A stretch of 64,000 bases of DNA from Euglena gracilis (taxonomy: Eukaryota > Euglenida > Euglenophyceae > Euglenales): the NCBI GenBank assembly GCA_039621445.1, contig CP154955.1, positions 44,415,540-44,479,539 on the forward strand. Reading direction: 5' to 3'. The notes below the pieces were generated by a model that was not told the DNA's origin, did no database searches, and was given only the letters and a program-made list of their open reading frames with translations. The translations under genes and the position numbers were made by a program. Of this stretch, positions 11,084-22,524 are shown piece by piece (the first letter of the stretch is position 1; the number at the start of each line of letters is the position of its first letter).

Positions 11084-11515
11084 CTGGGAAGAACGGGTAT
11101 CCAGAGGGCCGCCGATGCACTCCAGCTTGTTCTTAGACCCCCGAGGTCTGCCTGACTCACCCTCCACCCCAAGGAGTGGGATGGGAGTTTGTGGGGAGGG
11201 GGGGAACAAGTCGAACCCCACTGTTGTCATTTTGACAACCTTTTAAGAAATTGCGGGGTTTGGGACTAAATATTCTCAGATGTGCCTCAAAAGAAAAAAA
11301 CCACTCAAAAATCCCATTTTTCAATCACTTCTGCCATTTTCAAATTCAACTCTTTGCACCGGAAGTTTTCAGCTTGCCCCATACCCAGAATGAAGCAGAA
11401 GCCTGATGCGAACATGGTGTCTGGAGATATCAGAAATGGAGCTATCATCCAGCAGCGGACCATTCAGAAGCTGAAACGTGGGTCTAAGCACCAACACACT
11501 TCGCCCAGAGGTCGA

Positions 11516-11585
11516 CCACGGCTGACAGTTGCAGGTGTAGGTGCCGTTAACACAGGTTCGGCTGGGGTCAAAAGGGTCGCGACCG
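11516..11585 (-). CDS. P3 block C2
   Basis: DPFDPSRTCVNGTYTCNCQPW. Cysteine spacing matches P1 and P2, with an NGT sequon. Limits are from similarity only. Confidence 0.6.
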
Positions 11586-11599
11586 CTCACAGGCCACTC

Positions 11600-12900
11600 T
11601 CCCCTCCAACGATACAGATATTGCCTCGCTTGCTGCTTGTATGATGGAATGTCAGGCTGTATTGTTAACTGCATCCCAAACTCTGCCCCAACATACAACC
11701 CCATCCTGCATCCAGCAACCAAACCAACACTTTTGCACCTCTGGATGAATAAAGCTGAGGGTGGGAAAATGAACCAAACCTAAGCCAAATATCAAAACTG
11801 ATGAAGCACCGTCAGGCATCAATAGCATGCTTTCCTTCAGAGCAAGCTTTGCTTCCATCCATCTCCATTTGAATGGGAGGACAAAATAAATATTGGCCGT
11901 CGCTCCGGCGCTGGGTGGCCTTCCCTGTCAGACAATGACCACCCGAAGAACTCAGCCTATCTGCCCAGGCAGGAGCCACTGAGAGCGGCCTGACCATGAA
12001 CACAGATGTTGCACAATCCGTAAGGGCCAAAGCGGGGGTCTATCCTCTAACGCCAGCTGTTGGCAGGGCCGGCCAGGGCATACAATTGAAAAAAAAATAT
12101 AACAATAAATAAAAACAACAAAAAACAACAGTGAGTACCATCATGGGGATTCCAAAAATGATGCCATCAATATAACTCGATATAGAAATATATAACTCAA
12201 CTCGATATAGAAAAGAATAACAAATTTCCTCACAAACTGCATGATGGGCCACCAAATATGGAAAAACAAAACCACCAAACAAAAAATATGGCGCTTGAAA
12301 TTCTGCCGGAAAGTGAATGCATCAGTTGGTAAATATGACATTGAAATGAGCAGGAACCGATTTTGTTAGATGGCTGCCAATTGCTTTGAACTGTGAAACT
12401 CCAATGGTTGCGAAACCTGCAGTCTGAAATTGGTATTTATTGTTTAAATATTTTGGCTGGAAGGAAGGGAGACCGTCCTTTTAAACAAACTGGGATGAAT
12501 GAGGTGCTTGATTGGCGCTGGGTGTGTCACAGCTTGCTCACTGGCAGGGGAGAAAATCTGAGTGAGGGAGAAAAAGAGGTTTTGAGGTAGATCAGTGAAC
12601 CAACTTGTCCTGTAGTCCGAGTGATTTTCTGGTGTGGTAACCCCCCCCAATAGAAGCACGGGGCCGCTACAAGCGCAGGGACCAAATAAAAGCGCCGCCC
12701 CGCAGCATGAGGGAACACCCGTGCAACGCAGCTGCAGATCAGGCGTAATTTCGGTGCCAGCCATCTGCAAGGCCGAAACCACCCCTAATAGAAGGACGGG
12801 TGCACTTATAGCGGACCGCCGCCTCCGGCGGCGGGGGGGTGCGCTTCTATTTGGACCCTACCTGCGCGATTTTTGTCAATTTCCTTTAGAAGTCCCATCA
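11600..12900. other. No gene recognised
   Basis: Mixed sequence. 12640-12860 holds inverted pieces (CCCCTAATAGAAG and CTTCTATTTGG) around a GC-rich centre, possibly another small element. An ATATAACTCGATATAG direct repeat lies at about 12170-12210. Confidence 0.45.
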
Positions 12901-13302
12901 TCAAAATGGGGGGGGGGGTGCGCTTGTGGCGGTGCGATGGAAGTGGTTCCGAGACAGGGGTGGGGAGTGAAAGTTCCATAAAAACCGACGAACAATGGAC
13001 CAGCCTGGAAAGAGACACAAGGCATCCCCCAATGTGCAAGGTGCCTTCTCCCTTCCTACCTCCCACAAGATGGCCCAGTCACCGTGACCTCCCGGGATGG
13101 GGACGGGGATTTTTGAGGCTTTTGCTCCAACCTCCATGTCCGCGAGCTCCGCAGCCGTTTTTGCCAAGTGGTGGAGGTCGCTCAAATCCAGCCCAAATTG
13201 CGTGCCTCCCGCAACTTGGGCCGCCGCCGTGGCACTGGTCCAAGCCCACCCGGCGATGTCAATTGCGTTGCTGATGCCCCCGCTTTCCGGCAGTTTTGAC
13301 AT
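12901..13302 (-). CDS. Possible small gene or exon, MSKLPESGGISNAIDIAG
   Basis: 133 codons from ATG to stop. The first half (AIDIAGWAWTSATAAAQVA, FGLDLSDLHHLAKTAAELAD) has protein-like composition and high GC at third positions; after IPVPIPGG it looks less so, and GAG followed by GTCACGG could be a donor. It begins 31 bp outside a mariner-like element. Family unknown. It could be an exon between P3 blocks, but nothing similar was seen in P1 or P2. Confidence 0.35.
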   Translation of the reverse strand: MSKLPESGGISNAIDIAGWAWTSATAAAQVAGGTQFGLDLSDLHHLAKTAAELADMEVGAKASKIPVPIPGGHGDWAILWEVGREKAPCTLGDALCLFPGWSIVRRFLWNFHSPPLSRNHFHRTATSAPPPPF

Positions 13303-13332
13303 TTTTGTCAATTTTTTCTGGTTTCGATTATA

Positions 13333-14276
13333 CAGTGGGCCAAAGAAGTTTTTGATACCCCTCGAGTTTTGTGGGTGGGCACTCAACGCCAAGCCCCAAA
13401 GCCCATGTTAGCCCATGGGCTGTGGCGATGGTGTGTGCACACCAGCACAACCCTGCCCCACACAGCAGCCCCACCCCGGCCAGCTCTGGCACAGGGCTTT
13501 GTGCAAATTTGGGTGATTTTGGGCCATTTTGGGCTGTGTTTCGCCCAAATTGGTCGCCTTGACCAAGTACACAGCCAGCGTTGACAGGGGTTGCCGTCAT
13601 GTGTTGTCCAAAGGTGGAACCATATGCCACCTATCCCAGTGTTTTGCCTGGGCTGGGGTTTGAGCGGCAAACAAAAAGGGTCACAGATTGAAAAAAAAAA
13701 TTACTCTCACACAAATGACCGTCAGATTGTGTGTATCAGAGTGTGCACAATACATGCCACAGCCCATGGCCTAACATGGGCCTTGGAGCTTGGAGGAGTT
13801 GAGTACAGTCCCTGGGCGTAAATTTCCTGGGGGGAAATTTTCGGCCGTTTCGGGCACTTTGTCCCGTCCCTTCTATTCTTTGAAGCCATGAAGCCTACCG
13901 GGATTCGGAATTCATTTGCCGTACGTTGTGGGGTTGTTATGGTATATTCCGAAACACCTCTGTTCAGGGAGGTGAGTCTTATTGATAGATACATGCCGAG
14001 GATGGTTCAATGGACAAACAACCCAAAAGATGCCAAGTCTTCGACCCGGGGGCCATGCAAGTGGTGAAGCTGTGATGCCCTTGCATGTACAAAAAAAAAG
14101 TCCCAACCCACCTGCCTTAGCTGTTCCTCTGGGGCTGAAGGGGGGGGTTTCGCCCGTTTCGGAGCCTTTTGCAAAACCAAGAAAATTCCCAAATTTCAGG
14201 GGGGGGACAATTTACGCCCAGGGACTGTACCCACCCACAAAACTCGAGGGGTTATAAAAACTTCTTTGGCACACTG
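13333..14276. mobile_element. Tc1/mariner-like non-autonomous element
   Basis: 944 bp with about 45-bp terminal inverted repeats. Left begins CAGTGGGCCAAAGAAGTTTT; right ends with the complement (CACTG). Both ends are flanked by TA (13331-13332 and 14277-14278), the Tc1/mariner target duplication. The arms share ACCCCTCGAGTTTTGTGGG-type sequence. Inside are two more inverted pairs (13376-13440 with 13735-13805; about 13811-13830 with 14190-14230). No transposase reading frame. Confidence 0.78.
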
Positions 14277-15375
14277 TACCTTTTCAGATGCACCTCAAAA
14301 CCAAACCTGAAACACACTCAAACCAATGCTCAACCCCCCCTGTTAGTACCCTCTCCAGAGGAGTCGTACAAAGCATTTTTTCTTTAAAAAAAAGTGTTCG
14401 CCATTTGAGACAAATATATTTCATGTAGCGAAGCAGACCAAGAGCAATCTTGTTAAAGGAAATGTTCTGAGATATTCTTTCAGTTGCAGTTGTATTTGTG
14501 TCGGTGTGAGTGTTTAATTCCAAGATGAAATCATTTTGCCTGTTCAGCCCTCACCATGCCATCGCCTCAGGTGTCCGACGCCACTCCCGCTGCTTTTTTT
14601 TTCGGACGGACTGACTGGTTTTTTTTTGGCTCCAGACTTCCTGGGGGGGGGTCGGCCAGGATTGGCCGAAGTGGCCACGTGGCGCCGAAGGCGACGGCAA
14701 TTTTGGGGGGGGGGGGGTTACCAAAACCCTTTGATTTTTGACCATTTTTTTTTGGCCAAGTGGCCAAAATGACCGACCTCCCCCTGGGGGGGATTGGGAA
14801 GTGGGTGATTGGTTTTTGAAAAGTGACTGAATTGTTTTTAAAAAGTGGAAAACCCCCCGGGGTCGGAAAGCCAAGCCCATGGCCCCTCACACCCTCACAC
14901 AGACTGTGAGGCTGCTTATTGTGGGGGTTTTTCTCCTCTTTAGTTTAGTCGCCCTGACAGGAAATCCAACAGTGCTCGAACCAAGTACAACCAATGGTCC
15001 AAAACAACAGGCAATTTAAATACTCATTGGTTCAGTTGGACATGTAGGACACACCCATTTTTTTGAAAGAAGATACACACGCGCGTGTGTGCGCACGTGT
15101 GTATGTACTCGCGAACATATCCCATTTCATCCCCCGCCCAGGCATTAAATTCAATTACTGGGAGATGAGGCAGTTATTACCGGGCCCAAACCCACCCACC
15201 CACCTTTTTCGAAAACCCTTGCTTTCACAACCCCCACAACGAGGTGCAAGGCCAAGTCTGGGCCTTCTGTGGGCCACAGTGGAGAGAAGCCATAGCTGGA
15301 AACGTGGTTAACAGCACCGCCCAAAAAAAAAAGCCGGTCGCACAACTATTCAGAAACAAATGCACAAATACACAC
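14277..15375. other. No gene recognised
   Basis: 14590-14880 is a G-run dispersed repeat carrying GACTGACTGG and GGCGCCGAAGGCGACGG. The rest is unique-looking. Short CG/TG alternation (ACACGCGCGTGTGTGCG) at 15073-15100. Confidence 0.45.
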
Positions 15376-15548
15376 CTCAAGGTTCCCACAGTTGAGACCA
15401 TCCGGCTTCTCCATGCACTCCAGCGGCATATACACCGCGAGGATGTTGAACACGAGAGCCCCGTCCTCATCCCCCGTGTCCTGGTCCACCGGCAGGATGC
15501 CGAACCGCACCGGGTTGACGTGGGTGACCGTCAGCAGCAGCGGGGGCA
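15376..15548 (-). CDS. P3 block E exon
   Basis: PPLLLTVTHVNPVRFGILPV then DQDTGDEDGALVFNIL and CGNLE. Donor CTTGAG followed by GTGTGTAT. About half of the positions match P1/P2 E, with the same cysteine layout at its end. Confidence 0.68.
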
Positions 15549-15627
15549 CTGGTGGGGCCGGCCGCCGGGGTCTGGGTCCGTATGGCGAACCGGGCTGCAC
15601 ACCCCCCCCCCCCACGCTGACCAGGTT

Positions 15628-15792
15628 GGGGGACTTGTCCCGTATGCCAAACGCAAGGGCCATAACAACGGCTGGGTGGGAATCCAGAAGTAGTTCCCGG
15701 GTCACACAGAGAGGGCATCCGGAGGCCGGGCAAAGCGTGCAGTCCAAACAGGCAGGCGTGGGGGCAGCGCTGGTCCAATGACCAACACACTT
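15628..15792 (-). CDS. Candidate P3 cysteine-rich exon
   Basis: CVGHWTSAAPTPACLDCTLC then PASGCPLCVTRELLLDSHPA and a hydrophobic end, closing at CTG followed by GTCAGCG. Acceptor CCTATCCTGCGAAG. Six cysteines in about 35 residues, in keeping with the array. Confidence 0.45.
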
Positions 15793-16049
15793 CGCAGGAT
15801 AGGGTGAAGAGGAGGACAAGGCACGCTGAAACAATGCCTGGTGGGTGCTGCCTCGGAACAGGGCTGTTGCAAAACAATCACATCTGGAATATTGTAATTC
15901 TTACTCACATCATTTGCTAATGGTTTTACTGGGTGTGAGAACATCCATAGTGGGATTTGGGGACGAGATTTTCGCACATCGTGTTTGGAGGCCGGAAAAA
16001 ACATTTAAAGACCCGCAATAGCGATTTGAATACCATTAATATCACTGCA

Positions 16050-16239
16050 TCAAGATCCACAATGGAACAATAGTTTCGGATACGCAGGGCAAAGGGTTCA
16101 CCGCCAGGTGTATGATGCCCCAACCGACTCGCTTCTGGGCACCAGTACTGGGCAGACCAGCAACAACAATATCACACGCAGGGGGCTGTGATTCATGTGG
16201 GGCGTCAGGAGTCACTGGCCATGTGCTGGGACGTGGAGC
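16050..16239 (-). CDS. Candidate P3 upstream exon
   Basis: After acceptor CTTGCCCCCAG: TWPVTPDAPHESQPP, then ACDIVVAGLPSTGAQKRVGW and GIIHLAVNPLPC. Protein-like; the donor is unclear. Not clearly matched in P1 or P2. Confidence 0.4.
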
Positions 16240-17078
16240 AGCTGGGGGCAAGATGTGCAGAAACAGTCAGGGACCCCACCCAGACATATGGCCATCTGAC
16301 TTCTCCCTGCTGTTTGTTTTGACACGATTTTGAGTTGATTCCTGATTTCGTCATTGACATCTGAAAGTAGAAACACTGTTTTGGTAAGTTGTCGGTAATG
16401 TTGGTACAACACTAAACTCGAATCTGGGGGTGGTCGTCACAACAAGAGCTTTGTTGCCATTTTTTGACTGTCCACATAGCCGTGTTTCTATCACCTTTTT
16501 AATATGTATTCTTCAGATTAATAAATTATATTTTATTCCTTGGTGTTTGTGTCCGTTGCAATCTCCCTGAAAAATCAATTTTCATGAATGCCATGTTTTT
16601 ATTATTATGAAATGTCTTCTTGTTCTTTTACCTGTCATTTGCACTTCAGACGTGCTCGCTTTGAAGCGGAATGCCTATTTTCCTGCTTCAGTGCTCGTCA
16701 TTGTTCATTTTTCCCCCTCCACAGGGGGATTTGCTGTTGCGCCTCAAAAGAAACGTGCAGCACTCCGGTTCGTTTTCTCTAACTGTGGATAAAGGGGTTT
16801 TGTTAATGTTTGCCAGTTCTTGGAAAATTTATCTGATTCATTTTCACAATTTTGGGTTTACAGTGAGTTTACAGTCTTTACAGTGAGTTAAACGCCAGCC
16901 AAAATGGGCGTTAAATTGCCAAAGTTCATAAAACCTCATGGGCATTTTGTGGAGCGCCTTTCCGCAACTCCTCCGTTTCAAACATCCCAGAATTTTTGAG
17001 CAACTTACGCCGCGCCGCCTAAGAAATATACGTGCATATGAGAAGCGATTGGAGAAGAGGGTCTACAGAGAACTATCA

Positions 17079-17122
<44 letters not shown>

Positions 17123-17353
17123 TTGTTGTTATGCAATAATTTTGTCGTGTTGTGTTATCATAATGTGCATTAAAATATGGTGGTGTTGTGCCGAACTTGC
17201 ACTCTCTGGCTTCTCCGGAAACAAACTGCTGTCATACTCTGAGGAGGTTAATCAGGCAGCTTTGGGTTGGAAAAGAAGCAATCCCGCACTGCTGCATTGA
17301 AGACGACCAAATAATAACAAACAAAAAAGGCATCAGGACAACAGATGGACGCA
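16240..17353. other. AT-rich spacer between P3 and P2
   Basis: Between the P3 upstream candidate exons and the P2 stop at 17354. AT-rich with a (GT)n tract at 17083-17120. No P3 signal-peptide exon was recognised. Confidence 0.45.
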
Positions 17354-17584
17354 TCAATTGTCCACCAAAATAACGGAACCTGCTTGTGCAGCAAACCCTG
17401 CACTCTCCATATCGGCAGTACGGCCATCGGCTTGGGCCGGCAGGCGGGGGCAGCCGCCGGCCGACACGGGGCGGAACGGCCGCCGCCAAATGTCCCGCAG
17501 CACCGGCAGCGGCAGCCCACCGGTGACGTCGCTGTACGCCGCTTCCGGCCCCAGCGTGGCCGCCATGAAGCACCGGATCCAGCA
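17354..17584 (-). CDS. P2 block B, 3' fragment
   Basis: CWIRCFMAATLGPEAAYSD, GGLPLPVLRDIW and GGCPRLPAQADG to a TAA. Still open and highly similar to P1 and P3. With the element and one 8-bp copy discounted, the exon is 259 nt against 262 in P1 and P3, a whole-codon difference, so the frame was intact before insertion. Confidence 0.75.
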   Translation of the reverse strand, partial: CWIRCFMAATLGPEAAYSDVTGGLPLPVLRDIWRRPFRPVSAGGCPRLPAQADGRTADMESAGFAAQAGSVILVDN

Positions 17585-17865
17585 CAGGGGATTTCTTGAG
17601 GACCCCCGGGGGCAGGGGGTCCACGTGGTTGGCAAGAAAAAAAGGTCGGTCATCAAAGAAGCCGCAGAAACACTAACCTTTCACTGTTTTCTCCGCTTCA
17701 ACAAAAAATGGCGACCTACACCGACAAAAGTTTTAGTTGCGCAGAGCTTGCCACAACTTTATTTCTGCGGAAGCCGGGGGGTTGAGGCTGGAAAAAAGGT
17801 GCAGGCTGGATCCCCTTCCCCCAGGGGAGGGGGGATAGGATCCCCTCCAGCTTCAGGAATCCCTG
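17585..17865. mobile_element. MITE family A copy inside P2 exon B
   Basis: 281 bp. It starts CAGGGGATTTCTTGAGGACC and ends ...TTCAGGAATCCCTG, imperfect inverted termini typical of the family. Flanks are ATCCAGCA (17577-17584) and GTCCAGCA (17866-17873), an 8-bp target duplication matching at 7 of 8 positions. The host sequence on both sides matches exon B of P1 and P3, so the empty site is known from the paralogs. Confidence 0.82.
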
Positions 17866-17901
17866 GTCCAGCACAGCGACGTTGTGTTGCGCACGCCACA
17901 G
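17866..17901 (-). CDS. P2 block B, 5' fragment
   Basis: After acceptor CCCTGCGCAG it reads CGVRNTTSLCW, completing the split serine codon from exon A. It ends at the inserted element; the last 8 bp are a near-copy of the bases on the far side of the insertion. Confidence 0.72.
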
Positions 17902-18340
17902 CTGCGCAGGGAGGCGACAATGGCTCTGGTGCGCAGAGTCCCCCCAAAAACACCTGTTCTCGGTGTCTGTACAAAATGACACTCGTTTTTTTTTGTACCG
18001 CAAAGGAGAATTTGGGTGAAAATCTAAGTTTTTCCTGACAACTCGTTTGGAATCTTACCGACATTGTGGCAGGTGACAACACCCGGGCGTTCAGTGCATG
18101 TGCTTCAACCCCACGAAGAGCTGTGGCAAAATCGCCCTGGAAACGCCTGGCGATGTTGCTTCACAGCGGTAATGGGGGGTAGGATTTGGTACGTTATCGC
18201 GAAGTGGGAGGTTGTCGGAAGTTTGTAGAGCCCCCCCCAAAAAACTGGCTGGGCTTGGTCTTCAACCTCAGCAATTCGCCTTCCTGGGAGTGACTGGCAA
18301 GAGGAATTCAATACTGTGATTGTCTGGCGGACTCAAACAC

Positions 18341-18503
18341 CTGCGGAAACACGCGGGGAAGGCCTCCTCCAACGCCCCGTAAACGACCTCGTCGGCACAC
18401 GCCTTGGACACGCGGTGCAGCACCTCCCGCAGCCGCCACGTGCAGGGGACCACTGTGGTGGCGTTGCAGAGGCCCGGGGCAGGGGTGGTGTACCAGCTGC
18501 CGC
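18341..18503 (-). CDS. P2 block A exon
   Basis: 163 nt. GSWYTTPAPGLCNATTVVPC, then TWRLREVLHRVSKACADE and FPACFR. Acceptor CCTCTGCAG, donor CGCAG followed by GTGTTTGA. Differs from P1 mostly by conservative or silent changes. Confidence 0.82.
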
Positions 18504-20878
18504 CTGCAGAGGGGCACGAGATCGTTTGGCGAGAGAGTGATGCACTGCGCACTGCGCGAGTGTCTGCGCTGGGTTCCCTGCCCCATTCCCACGCCTGGCG
18601 GGTGAGTTTTGGGTCCCGGCAGACACAAGAAAATCTCAGTCTTTCAGTAACATTGGCATTCCCGGGTCCCGAGAGCCTTCGACACCAGGCATCGGGGGGG
18701 GGGGGGCTGGAGACCACCCACGCAAACCTTTACACATCTCGGGAATCCGAAGTGCCTCCCCTGCCTGCTCATGGCAGCTGCACTTCGTCAAGATACATCC
18801 TTCAAAAGGAGTGGTGCACAGCACCTCTCCACCATGACCGCCCCAACTGGGCCAAACGAGCGACATGGCGCCTCTGCGGAGTTTGTCACTGTCGGTCGAT
18901 TTGCCTTTTTGCCCTCTGCCCCGTCTGCCGATGCAGAGGGTTTATTTAGGACCCAAGGGGGGGGGGGATCGAGACCCACCCAACCCCTGGGGGGGGGGGG
19001 ACTCGGCCCGGCGAACCCCCCCACTCCCCATCCCCTCCCGGGTCACCTTTGAAAAAAAAAAAGTATCTAGCCCGATGCCTGTCTTGAAATGTCGTTCGAC
19101 CGAGACGTGCAGGCTGAGTTTTTGATTTCTTAGTGTGTTTTTTTTTGAGAAAACAGGTGCCACCTTGGAAGTTGTTTTGTTTGTCGCGGAATTTGTTTTG
19201 CAACCTGGCACCTGTCGTTCTCTCACAGTGTTACAGCGTTTAATTTTCTCACAATTTTATTTAGCAGCCTTTAAAAATTGCCCTCCCCCACCTGAAAAAA
19301 AAAAAACGTTTGAAAAAATCGCCTTAGAACTTCTGACCAAGATGCCTTCAAAACCCTCAAAAAAACATTTAAAAACCATAAATAAACAATTAGTTCGGGA
19401 AAATTCTCGAACTTTAAGCAAAAAAGAAGTCGCAAAATCTTGGGGAAAAAAACAGGCCGAATCTGGGGGAAAAAATATTTGTGGCAGAGATGGAAAATTG
19501 TCTATCCACCCAAAACTTTTTAACTCTTTGATTTTCAACCTGGCCCGACGTTGGTCCAATGCCCAGATGGCTATTTGAGACCTTTGGAAAGAAGACTCCT
19601 TTAAATTTCTTACAATTTTAGAAATGCCTTGAAAAGCCTTCAAAAAAATACATCAAAAACAGCTTGAAAACCCTTTAAAAATTGTGAAAATTTTCTCCTT
19701 AACAAAATAATGCCCGCCCGGGGGGCCCGTACTCAAACGAGAGGGTTTTCTTAAATGCAAGCTGCTGGGAGGTTCAATGGCGCTTTTTAGGTGTTTTAGG
19801 AGCAGGGTTAGGATGTCGACAGCGTTCACAAAAGGATCACGGTTAGGGTTAAGTCCAAAGTTGGCAGGTTAGGCTTGAAATCAGCCCAAATTCAGGTCTA
19901 ATTTAGACCTGATTTCAGGAGGGCCCTTGTTTGCTGCAAAACTGATAAAATTGCAGGGCCAGAATAGCCAACGATCCAACCATTTCTCACATTTTAACTT
20001 TTGTTCTATGCACAACATACGAGTCATCGCGATCGGATCTGCCCTGCCAACCACGGTGCAAGGAAATGTTCCCGTCCGCACCAAAAGCGCCAAATGAAAA
20101 ATTGACCTAGCGGACATCTCTGGAAAAGGGGAAGGGATGGATAGGGGAGTTCTGTGGGGTCAACCCCCCCACCCATCAGGATGGGAGTTTGACCTCCACC
20201 CATCCACCCACCAAATCTTTGGTGTTCCCGTTCTATTTTTTTTTAGGCCAACAGCCAAAGCTGCCGTGTCCCAGGCAACCCTCCTTTCCGAATGGTCCCT
20301 GGCTGAGAAACCCTGAGTGGGTTGCATCCAGGTCAATCGCATCGAAGGTTGCCACAGGTTGGATGGTGCGTACGCAATTTTCCAATTGGGCAAGCGTTAG
20401 GAGATGAGGCTGGGAATAAAGGTAGGAATAGAGCGAGGGATCAGGGATGGAGTTCGAGTTGGGCCTCTTTTGCCACAAAAAAAAACCCCCCGGGGGCACA
20501 GGTTGTTCCAATAATTCCCTTGCTCAGCCAATTTGAGCCACACCAAAGAATACTCTGGAAAAATTCATTTCCTTTTTATGTCTCTGCAGTCGAGAGATGA
20601 AAAGGTCATGAACAGCAGAATACTGTCAGGAATTGCAGAGAGCACTATAAACGCCTACGTTCAGTTGAGACCACGCACTTGGTCACCTGACAAAAACACG
20701 GCAAAGAGTTGCGCATGTTCAAAAGACGAATGACTTGGGGTCACATGGGCAGGGCACCTTCTCACTCATTTGCATTGTGTGCCAGCAGCAAGCGACATGA
20801 GACAGACAGAAAGGGATGCACGGCGCACCACAGATGCATCCAATATCACACCAACGGTGCCACTGCTCGGCCGCACAC
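18504..20878. other. P2 intron between blocks D and A
   Basis: A truncated G-run element from about 18936 (CAGAGGGTTTATTTAGGACC), AT-rich sequence at 19120-19700, then unique-looking sequence. No exon recognised. Confidence 0.45.
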
Positions 20879-21019
20879 CTATCTTTGCCACCATATTGAT
20901 CCACCAGCAATCCACAATCGTCAGGGAGGCGTTGCAGGAGTCCTGCTCGTCGTGCCGCATGGTTCTCCGCCCGACCAGCGCGGAGCACTCCGTGGTCCGC
21001 CGCGGCAACCCTCCGGAGG
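20879..21019 (-). CDS. P2 block D exon
   Basis: TTECSALVGRRTMRHDEQ, then DSCNASLTIVDCWWINMVAK. Donor AAGATAG followed by GTGTGCGG. Two codons longer at its start than P1 if the acceptor GGCCGCAG is used. Confidence 0.75.
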
Positions 21020-21323
21020 CTGCGGCCGTCCAGAGCGAGGCCCCACAAGGCGGCGAGAAGCTGGCCTCAGAGAGCAGATGTGCAACGCATGAAAGGGAGA
21101 GATTCAGAGAGGAAAGAAAACCCTCAACTAAAACTTCATGGTTCAAGTACTTGGGCACTGGCTTTGCAGGTTGGGGCAGGATTGGAGAACGGAGACGGTC
21201 AAACCAACGAGAGGAATCTGAGTGGCGGGTGTGGAGGGCCGCAAGGATGGGAGAGGCATGGAGGGGGGGGGTGCCACAGGACAGGTGCACACCAGGGTGC
21301 CCCAGAGTGGTTGATGTCGCGTA

Positions 21324-21401
21324 CCACGGGTCGCAATTGCAGATGTACTCGCCGTCGACACAGGTGCGGTTGGGGTTAAACGGGTCCCAGCCAGGGTTTG
21401 A
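21324..21401 (-). CDS. P2 block C2
   Basis: NPGWDPFNPNRTCVDGEYIC then NCDPW. Same cysteine spacing as P1 and P3. The frame is continuous with block D. Confidence 0.62.
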
Positions 21402-21456
21402 CGTGGCCCACCCCAAGCACAAGCCCTATGAGGGGGCGAGGGAGGCTGTGTGGCAG

Positions 21457-21538
21457 GCCCTGTGGGTGGCCCCGCCGGCAGATGTTGCACTTGCCGTACT
21501 GGCCGAAATGGGGGTCCACCTCCAGCAACAGTTGGGCC
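21457..21538 (-). CDS. P2 block C1 exon
   Basis: AQLLLEVDPHFGQYGKCNIC then RRGHPQG. Acceptor CGGGATCAG. Lies only about 55 nt from C2, much closer than in P1. No standard intron is obvious between them. Confidence 0.62.
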
Positions 21539-22524
21539 CTGATCCCGGCCTTGCTCCCCTCCCAGTGCCCTCCCCGGGGCTGCCGTGCTAATCAGGGGGA
21601 CAGCGTACAGACAAAAAAAAGTACGGTAAAAAAATACAGTAAAAAAATATTTTTTATAAAAGTTTGATTTGGAAAACAAATTTTGGTAAAATTCGGTATT
21701 CAACCAGTTCTTAACACTTTCTTTGCAGTGTGTTGAGTAGTTTTGCACATGGTTTTCATTGAGTAAATTGAAACTCTGGCGATGTTGCCTCAAAAATGCC
21801 ATCAAAGGTCAATATTTGCCAGCATTTGTGCAATTTTTTTTTATTTTCAGGCATTTTTTGACCATTTCCCGAGCGTTTATTTTTTTGACTTTTTGGGCTG
21901 AGGTGAACAAAAGAGGTTTTGGGAAGCCGGCACTGGTCGAAATGAAGGTAAAAATAAAATTATGGTAAAATTTGGGTACCTTACCAAAATTTTTGGCAAC
22001 CACAATTTTTGTCCACCCTGTATCTCCATGTGAGGGCAGGCAGGGCCTCTCTGCAGAGTTTCCCAAGTGGTGAAGGGGTGAGGAAGATGAAATTTTGGGA
22101 AGAGAGGCACCCTTGAAGGTGCTTCCAGTGCCCTCCATTGTCGGTGGGAAGGAAACGCCACAGCGCTCAATGGGTCCAAAAAGGCATTCAACAGAAAGAA
22201 AGACCCACTATGCAGCATATGGTCGCACAACTGTCTATCTGTGGCCATTTGCTCAGGGCGACAATAGCCAGGAACGGGTTGGGTAACGGCAAGTTTGTCT
22301 GGTGGTGTAAACACCTGGGAGAGAGAAAAAAAGTCCCAGAAGAGAGGACGCTCGATGCATGCCAATGGTGCTGCATGGCTTCCATAATGTGGAACTTCCC
22401 ATAAATTTGCTACAGAAAGCCACTGGTAATTGTTGCGAGTGATCAGCACTTGAATGAAAGCACCCAGCATCTCAAACGCGCAGTGGGTCTTAGGCGGCCG
22501 AAATCGCACTTAAGGGTTTTTCCT

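Larger units (their letters stand above)
8070..16239 (-). pseudogene. P3: third, diverged paralog
   Basis: Blocks E (15376-15548), C2 (11516-11585), D (10946-11083), A (10184-10286, partial) and B (8070-8331) are in the P1/P2 order. Candidate upstream exons are at 15628-15792 and 16050-16239. P3 is more diverged (E reads NPVRFGILPVDQDTGDED). No signal-peptide exon or C1 was found. Block A similarity stops midway, and the D donor is GC rather than GT. It may be a decaying copy, or a real but divergent gene with a different exon structure; the intact, same-length B exon argues against long decay. Confidence 0.52.

Noticed and set aside
18936-19080. Further MITE-A copy
   Set aside because: The left end resembles the family, but no matching right end or convincing 8-bp duplication was found, so it is noted only as a truncated G-run element.
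19800-19855. Telomere-like GGTTAGGGTTAAG
   Set aside because: Only one or two imperfect copies; not an array.
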